This document shows, one piece after another, positions 59,443-64,000 of a DNA stretch of 64,000 nt; the stretch's first letter is position 1; each line of letters begins with the position of its first letter. Source of the DNA: JACVRW01 sp963803085. GTDB lineage: Bacteria > Actinomycetota > Thermoleophilia > Solirubrobacterales > Thermoleophilaceae. Under the pieces are notes generated by a model. That model was given only the letters and a program-made list of their open reading frames with translations, searched no databases and was not told the DNA's origin. The stretch spans positions 186,001 to 250,000 of the forward strand of contig CAWDLE010000010.1 in the NCBI GenBank assembly GCA_963803085.1, in the 5' to 3' direction. A program made the translations under genes and the position numbers.

Positions 59443-59605
59443 TACGAGTCCTCCTTTGGGAGCCTCGGAGGCCGGATCCGTTCGCCAGATCAGCCTCCCG
59501 TTGCAACCCCATTTCGCGGCACCTGCGATTTCGGATCACATTGGCGCGCATGAAATGCATCTCGCCGCCGTTCACGTAACACTGGCCCCGGCAAACCGGT
59601 TGGAC

Positions 59606-60010
59606 ATGGAGACGGTCAACTTCAAGCCACGCGAGCACTCGATCCTGGCGGACCTCCGTCTCCTCAAGGAGGCGCGTGACTTCGCAGCGCGGGCCGCAGC
59701 GGACTTCGGACTCGACGGCGCAGCTTGCTACGACGTGAAGCTGGCGATGAGCGAGGCCGTGACGAACGCCATCCAGCACGGCTCGTCCTCGCCCAGCGAC
59801 CCGATCAAGATCGTCGTGGGGTCGGAGGGCGCCGCGCTCGTGTTCGAGGTGCTCGACACCGGCCGCTTCCGCCCGCGCGTGAAGCGCCGCGGCGAGCTCA
59901 CCGAATCAGGCCGCGGGCTCGAGTTCATGCGCGTCCTGATGGATGAGGTGGACCTGCGGGCCGGGGAGACCGGCACGCTGATGCGCTTCACCAAGCGGCG
60001 CGCCGCCTAG
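59606..60010 (+). CDS. RsbW/SpoIIAB-like ATPase (anti-sigma regulatory factor family)
   Basis: 134 aa. HATPase_c_2 domain with N-box KLAMSEAVTNAIQHG and G-box ESGRGLEFMRVLMDEV. Such proteins are serine kinases that bind sigma factors or anti-anti-sigma factors. No STAS partner is adjacent. ATG 59606 gives a normal-length domain; an ATG at 59560 is possible. Its 3' end overlaps the convergent cupredoxin gene by four bases. About 160 bases upstream, to the DUF4331 start, hold only promoter-like sequence. Confidence 0.88.
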   Translation: METVNFKPREHSILADLRLLKEARDFAARAAADFGLDGAACYDVKLAMSEAVTNAIQHGSSSPSDPIKIVVGSEGAALVFEVLDTGRFRPRVKRRGELTESGRGLEFMRVLMDEVDLRAGETGTLMRFTKRRAA

Positions 60011-60384
60011 CGCACGCGCAGCGTCCCGGTCATCCCCAGCTCCTCGTGGTCGCCGACGCTGCAGATGATCCTGTAGGTCCCGTGCTCGAGGTTGAGGCGC
60101 GCCGACTCTGTGCGGCCCGCGGGCAGGGTGGGCGTTCCGGCGACCTCCTCGTCGCCGCGGAGCACCTTCAGGTTGTGGGCGAGCGAGCCCTCGTTGCGCA
60201 GCGTTACGGTGAGCGTTCCAGCGCCCTGGAGGACGATCGCCGACGGGTCGAACGAGTACTCGTCGGCCAACACGCTCAGCTTCGAGTTGGCGGGCGCCGT
60301 GACGGTCCGGCCGGGCTCGTCCTCGTCTCCACAGCCCAGGACGAACAGCGGACAGAGCGCGAGGAGGAGGGCGAAGCGACGCAA
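60007..60384 (-). CDS. Cupredoxin-like lipoprotein
   Basis: 125 aa. A lipoprotein signal (lipobox VLGC, Cys18) is followed by a cupredoxin domain with His70 (SLAHNLKV), Cys108, His113 and Met118 (ICSVGDHEELGM), the full type-1 copper set. The TTG start is nine bases after TAGTAT, which overlaps the -10 of the divergent cytochrome c gene. The paired arrangement suggests an electron-transfer couple on the outer face of the membrane. Confidence 0.87.
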   Translation of the reverse strand: MRRFALLLALCPLFVLGCGDEDEPGRTVTAPANSKLSVLADEYSFDPSAIVLQGAGTLTVTLRNEGSLAHNLKVLRGDEEVAGTPTLPAGRTESARLNLEHGTYRIICSVGDHEELGMTGTLRVR

Positions 60385-60393
60385 GGCGAGCGG

Positions 60394-60400
60394 ATACTAT
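60394..60400. promoter_or_regulatory. Shared divergent -10 between cupredoxin and cytochrome c genes
   Basis: ATACTAT reads TACTAT on the plus strand (60395-60400), eight bases before TTG 60409. On the minus strand it reads TAGTAT (60399-60394), nine bases before TTG 60384. Both genes should be leaderless and fire from overlapping promoters. Confidence 0.6.
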
Positions 60401-60408
60401 GCGCCGCC

Positions 60409-60786
60409 TTGACGCGTCCGATCGTCATTGCCTGCGCGCTCGCCTCCGCCCTCCTCGCGGGCTGCGGCGGCGAGATCACGGTTCCCGAGGAGGACCAGAC
60501 CGCCCATCGGGGGGCTGTGCTCTTCTACGAGCGCTGCTCCGGATGCCACACGTTCGAGGCCGCGAACGCCTACGGATCGAAGCCCGAGGGACAGCTCCAA
60601 GGCGGCGAGCGTACGAACGGCCCGAACTTCGATCAGCGCAAGGAAGACAAGGACGACGTGCTCTTCGCGATCCGCAACGGAGGCTTCTCCGGCGCGATCA
60701 TGCCGGCCAACGTCGTGACCGGCGAGGACGCCGAAGCGGTCGCGACCTTCGTGGAAAAGTACTCGGGCCGCAAGTCCGGCGGCTAG
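60409..60786 (+). CDS. Class I cytochrome c lipoprotein
   Basis: 125 aa. A lipobox (LLAGC, Cys19) anchors it outside the membrane. The heme motif CSGCH (Cys43, Cys46, His47) and distal ligand Met98 (GAIMPAN) define a mono-heme class I cytochrome c. The TTG start is inferred from spacing to TACTAT. It is divergent from a cupredoxin lipoprotein. The partner oxidase is not in the window. Confidence 0.88.
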   Translation: MTRPIVIACALASALLAGCGGEITVPEEDQTAHRGAVLFYERCSGCHTFEAANAYGSKPEGQLQGGERTNGPNFDQRKEDKDDVLFAIRNGGFSGAIMPANVVTGEDAEAVATFVEKYSGRKSGG

Positions 60787-60808
60787 GGCGCTAGGCGAGG
60801 TCGCCATC

Positions 60809-62056
60809 CTGGACCTCAGGCAGATCCGCGAGGACCCGCAGCCCGCGCGTGACGCGCTGGCGCGCCGCGGCATCGATCCGGCGCTGCTCGACGAGGCGCT
60901 CGAGCTGGACGAGCGCCGCCGCGCACTTCTGCCGGAGCTCGAGGAGCTGCGCGCGCGCAAGAACCAGGCGAGCAAGCGCATCGGCGAGCTGCAACGGAAC
61001 GGCGAGGACGCCTCCGAGGCGATAGCCGAGACGCGCGGGCACTCGGAGCGCGAGAAGCAGCTCGAGGAGGAGCTGCGCGCGGTCGAGGAGCGGCGAACGG
61101 CCGTGCTGTTCTCGCTGCCGAACCTGCCCGACCCCACTGCGGCGGACGAGGACGAGGTGCTGCGCGAGGTGGGCAAGGCCGGCAAGACGGGGCGCAGCCA
61201 TGTGGAGCTACTCGGCGAAGACCTGGACATGGAGCGCGCCGCTCGCGTGTCGGGCTCACGGTTCGCCTACCTCAAGGGACCGCTCGTCCGGTTGGAGCTG
61301 GCGCTGGTGCAATGGGCGCTGTCGCGGCTCGACGAACAGGGCTTCATTCCGGTGATCCCGCCGGTGCTGGTGCGCGAGGACGCGCTCGTCGGCACCGGCA
61401 TGCTGCCCGACACCGAGCAGCAGATCTATCGCGTGCCGGACGACGAGCTCTACCTGGTCGGCACCTCCGAGGTGCCGCTGGCATCGCTGCACGCGGGCGA
61501 GATCCTGGCGGGGGCGGAGCTGCCGCGGCGCTACGCGGGCTTCTCGCCCTGCTTCAGGCGCGAGGCCGGCGCAGCGGGCAAGGACACGCAGGGCATGTTC
61601 CGGGTGCACCAGTTCGACAAGGTCGAGATGTTCACGTTCGTGGAGCCGGAGCAGGCACAGGACGAGCACGAGCGCCTGCTCGCGATCGAGGAGGAGATCC
61701 TCCAGGCTCTCGAGATCCCGTACCGGGTGGTGAACATCGCCGTAACGGACCTCGGCGCCTCGGCGTCAAAGAAGTACGACCTCGAGGCCTGGCTGCCCGG
61801 GCAAGCCCGCTTTCGCGAGCTCACCTCGTGCTCGAACACCACCGACTTCCAGGCGCGCCGGCTCGACATCCGCTTCCGCCCGGGCGAGGGCGAGGCGCTG
61901 CGACACGTGCACACGCTGAACGGCACGGCCGTGGCGGTCGGCCGGACGATCATCGGCATTGTCGAGAATCACCAGAATGAAGACGGCAGCGTGGACGTCC
62001 CCCCAGTGCTGCATGAGTTCGGGGCGCCCTTGCGGCTCGAGCCCGCCGACCTGTAG
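60809..62056 (+). CDS. serS: Seryl-tRNA synthetase (no standard start codon visible)
   Basis: About 415 aa. The N-terminal coiled-coil arm begins LDLRQIREDPQPARDALARR and runs to about 110. The class II core has motif 2 in FSPCFRREAGAAGKDTQGMF and motif 3 in GTAVAVGRTIIGIVENHQNE. Conserved sequence starts at ATC-CTG-GAC-CTC (60806-60817), but the frame has no ATG, GTG or TTG between the previous stop and 61103. CTG 60809, eight bases after GAGG, is the best candidate; ATC 60806 would align with the usual first Met. The gene is normally essential. tRNA-Ser follows 530 bases downstream. Confidence 0.9.
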   Translation: MDLRQIREDPQPARDALARRGIDPALLDEALELDERRRALLPELEELRARKNQASKRIGELQRNGEDASEAIAETRGHSEREKQLEEELRAVEERRTAVLFSLPNLPDPTAADEDEVLREVGKAGKTGRSHVELLGEDLDMERAARVSGSRFAYLKGPLVRLELALVQWALSRLDEQGFIPVIPPVLVREDALVGTGMLPDTEQQIYRVPDDELYLVGTSEVPLASLHAGEILAGAELPRRYAGFSPCFRREAGAAGKDTQGMFRVHQFDKVEMFTFVEPEQAQDEHERLLAIEEEILQALEIPYRVVNIAVTDLGASASKKYDLEAWLPGQARFRELTSCSNTTDFQARRLDIRFRPGEGEALRHVHTLNGTAVAVGRTIIGIVENHQNEDGSVDVPPVLHEFGAPLRLEPADL

Positions 62057-62065
62057 CGTCGGGTC

Positions 62066-62563
62066 ATGTTGGACGAGCAGTCCGCGCGCGAGTTCGCCGA
62101 ACGCTACGCGGACGCCTGGAACTCGCACGATGCCGAGCGGATCGAGCCGCTGGTGACCTCGGACGTCGTTTGGCTCGACCCGGCCCTGCCCGAACCGGCG
62201 CGAGGGGTGAACGAGGTCAAGGACTTCATGCGGCGCTCGTGGGTCGCCTTTCCGGATCTCCGCTTCACCTCCGGGCCGATGTGGCTCGAGCCGCACGGGG
62301 AGTCGCTCACCTGGTCGTGGCGGATGCAGGGCACGCACGACGGCATGATCGACCCGCCCGGCTTCGCCGCGACCGGCAAGCAGATCGACATCGACGGCAT
62401 CGATGTGTGGGACTTCGCGCAGGGACGCATCGAGCGCTACCGCGCCTACTACGACATGGCCGCGCTGGCGCGGCAGATCGGCGCGATGCCACCGCCGGGC
62501 AGCACCGGCGAGCGCGTTGGAGTCCTGCTCCAGCGCACCCAGGCGCGCTTCGCTCGCCGCTGA
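62066..62563 (+). CDS. SnoaL-like / NTF2-fold protein
   Basis: 165 aa of the SnoaL-like family: SAREFAERYADAWNSHDAER, VVWLDPALPEPARG and IDVWDFAQGRIERYRAYYDM. The ATG lies seven bases after TAGCGT, so leaderless. A short C-terminal extension follows the fold. No partner suggests a substrate. Not closely similar to the 125-aa relative at 5735-6112. Confidence 0.87.
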   Translation: MLDEQSAREFAERYADAWNSHDAERIEPLVTSDVVWLDPALPEPARGVNEVKDFMRRSWVAFPDLRFTSGPMWLEPHGESLTWSWRMQGTHDGMIDPPGFAATGKQIDIDGIDVWDFAQGRIERYRAYYDMAALARQIGAMPPPGSTGERVGVLLQRTQARFARR

Positions 62564-62586
62564 GCGGCCTAACCTTAGGCGTCGCC

Positions 62587-62675
62587 GGAGGGGTGGCAGA
62601 GCGGTTGAATGCACCGGCCTTGAAAGCCGGCGGAGGCCGTCAGGTCTCTCGTGGGTTCGAATCCCACCCCCTCCG
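62587..62675 (+). tRNA. tRNA-Ser (anticodon UGA)
   Basis: An 89-nt cloverleaf. The acceptor stem GGAGGGG (62587-62593) pairs with CCCCTCC (62668-62674), with discriminator G62675. The anticodon stem is CCGGC/GCCGG with loop CTTGAAA, giving anticodon TGA. A long variable arm (GAGGCCGTCAGGTCTC region) and the T-loop GGTTCGAATCC are as expected for serine. The 3' CCA is not encoded. A TAGGCG hexamer a few bases upstream is a likely -10. Confidence 0.96.
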
Positions 62676-62729
62676 CCTCACGCCTCGCGCCCGGCAACCG
62701 ATGCCGTCAGTACGCTGGTCACCGTCGCC

Positions 62730-64000
62730 GTGATCGAGCCCGAACAGCTCGCCGACGCTCTCGAGCGTCTGGATCCAAGGGAGAGGGAGCTGCTTGCCCT
62801 CTCGCTGCGCAGGCGCGTGCCCGACGACGCGCTCGCGCGCGTGTACGACGTGGACTCGCAGGAGGTTGCTCGGCGACGTGCGGGGGCGATCGAGCGGCTC
62901 GCCGACGAGCTGGGTGCCCAGCGCGGCGAGGACCTCGGCGCGGTGCTGCAGGCGCTCCTCGACGAGGGCGCATGGAGCGCAGCGGAGGGGGCCGAGGGGG
63001 GTCATGCCCTTTCAATCGCGGACACTGAGATCTTCCCCGAGGGCGACTCCGCCGCCACTCCGGTCGAGGAGCCTGAGGCGCCCGAATCCGAGTCCACCAA
63101 CGGCAACCCGCCCGTGGTCCCCGTTGCGAGCGAGCCGGTGCTCGAGATGCTCGCCGCGCGCGAGGGCGTTCGCGGCCCGGGGGGCGGGACGGCGGCCGCT
63201 GCCCCCAGCAAGCGGCGGCGAGTGCCCTACCTCATCATCCTGGCGAGCTTCGTGGCCGCCGTGCTCGGCGGCGCTGCCGCACTGATCGGATCGTCCGAGT
63301 GGGGCGACAACGCGGGCGCTGACACCCTCCGAGGCTCTGGCGACGGCACGAGGCACTTCGTTCCGCAGCTCGGTGGACCGCTCGAGGCGCCCTTCCCCTC
63401 GGAGCCGCAGTCGATCTCCTGCTACTCGACTGCGACGCTCACCCGCCCGGTGACCCTCTACAGGGAGCCCGGCGGGCGCCCGCGGATCCACCTCTCCAAA
63501 CGCACCGAATGGGGCTCGACCCGGGTGCTCGGAGTGGTGCTTCGCCGCGGTGACTGGGTGGCCGTGCAGGCCCCGGAGCTCGACAACGGCGAGCTGGCCT
63601 GGCTCGCGACCGACCGAGCACGGCTCGACTGCGTGGCATGGTCCGTCCACGCGGATCTCTCGCGCCGGATGCTCTCCGTGCGCCACGACGGGAGAGTCGT
63701 CCGCACGTTCAAGATCGCCATCGGCCGGCCAGGGAACCCCACTCCGGTGGGCCGCTTCGCGGTCACCGACAAGCTGCGCGTGACTGACCCGGGATCGCCC
63801 TACGGTTGCTGTGTCCTCGCGCTCACAGGCCATCAGAACCGGCTGCCGCCGGGCTGGCCGGGAGGCGATCGACTCGCCATCCACGCCACCAAGGAGCTGT
63901 CGAGCATCGGGAAGCCGGCGAGCCTCGGGTGCCTGCGCATCACGTCTGTCCAGGCGCGCTGGCTCATCAAGGCGATCCCGGCCGGGTCGCCGGTCTTCGT
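62730..64000 (+). CDS. Membrane-anchored L,D-transpeptidase with N-terminal sigma-region-4-like domain (partial)
   Basis: Open from GTG 62730 to the window edge with no stop (423 codons read). Residues 13-61 resemble sigma-70 region 4 (LDPRERELLALSLRRRV, VDSQEVARRRAGAIERLADE). An acidic Pro-rich linker (about 85-160) and a transmembrane helix follow (about 167-187, after KRRRVP). Next come an SH3-like segment (about 230-300) and a YkuD L,D-transpeptidase domain (about 304-423) with His385 (AIHATKE) and catalytic Cys401 (ASLGCLRIT). Leaving the helix, it should cross-link peptidoglycan outside the cell, while the N-terminal domain stays in the cytoplasm. The C-terminus is cut by the window. 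Confidence 0.85.
   Translation, partial: MIEPEQLADALERLDPRERELLALSLRRRVPDDALARVYDVDSQEVARRRAGAIERLADELGAQRGEDLGAVLQALLDEGAWSAAEGAEGGHALSIADTEIFPEGDSAATPVEEPEAPESESTNGNPPVVPVASEPVLEMLAAREGVRGPGGGTAAAAPSKRRRVPYLIILASFVAAVLGGAAALIGSSEWGDNAGADTLRGSGDGTRHFVPQLGGPLEAPFPSEPQSISCYSTATLTRPVTLYREPGGRPRIHLSKRTEWGSTRVLGVVLRRGDWVAVQAPELDNGELAWLATDRARLDCVAWSVHADLSRRMLSVRHDGRVVRTFKIAIGRPGNPTPVGRFAVTDKLRVTDPGSPYGCCVLALTGHQNRLPPGWPGGDRLAIHATKELSSIGKPASLGCLRITSVQARWLIKAIPAGSPVF

Noticed and set aside
57661..59553. Long plus-strand ORF opposite the TPR and DUF4331 genes
   Set aside because: Low-complexity antisense shadow without motifs; the minus-strand genes have signal peptides and family hallmarks.

Overview
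The window is about 64 kb of GC-rich, densely coding bacterial chromosome. Gene content suggests an actinobacterium, most likely class Thermoleophilia (Solirubrobacterales-like). The clues are frequent GTG/TTG starts, many apparently leaderless genes, a two-domain ThyX, TrpB2, a 14-subunit complex I and many secreted cupredoxin-type proteins. This placement is an inference from gene content; no rRNA is present to confirm it. No transposase, phage gene or CRISPR array was seen.

Layout. 0-8.9 kb: a NarL-type two-component pair, secreted proteins, RpiB, an Fpg/Nei glycosylase, a peroxiredoxin, a YkvA-like protein, an EamA exporter and an Lrp regulator. 8.9-10.6 kb: an ECF sigma factor coupled to an anti-sigma factor that is fused in frame to a cupredoxin domain. 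10.6-19.8 kb: methyltransferase, UPF0104 membrane protein, CBS protein, MFS transporter, TrpB2, Rpe, an RTX-repeat protein and ThyX. 19.9-24.5 kb: PhoD-like phosphatase and the proline catabolic pair (PRODH, P5C dehydrogenase). 24.5-33.1 kb: GlsB-like protein, a PHP-APS kinase fusion, a DHA2 exporter, two Tat-exported sulfatase-like proteins, DUF427 and an acyl-CoA ligase. 33.1-38.9 kb: a self-contained glycerol/dihydroxyacetone module with an IclR regulator, DhaM, HPr, enzyme I, DhaL, DhaK and an aquaglyceroporin, with matching palindromic operators at both promoters. 39.1-54.1 kb: the nuoA-N operon on the minus strand. 54.1-59.4 kb: two NicO-type transporters with TPR and DUF4331 proteins. 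59.6-64 kb: an RsbW-like ATPase, a divergent cupredoxin/cytochrome c pair, SerRS, tRNA-Ser(UGA) and an L,D-transpeptidase that runs off the window.

How the genes work together. The Dha module imports glycerol or dihydroxyacetone and phosphorylates dihydroxyacetone with PEP-derived phosphate relayed through its own enzyme I and HPr. Complex I feeds electrons to quinone, and the secreted cytochrome c and cupredoxins suggest further periplasmic electron carriers. PRODH and P5CDH convert proline to glutamate. The PHP-APS kinase fusion could both make PAPS and clear its by-product pAp.

Quality. Four normally conserved genes (thyX, PRODH, ptsI twice, nuoM) are broken by five single-base insertions, all of the same sign. 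Assembly or sequencing error is therefore as likely as real decay. In two places the insertion creates a misleading long fused ORF.
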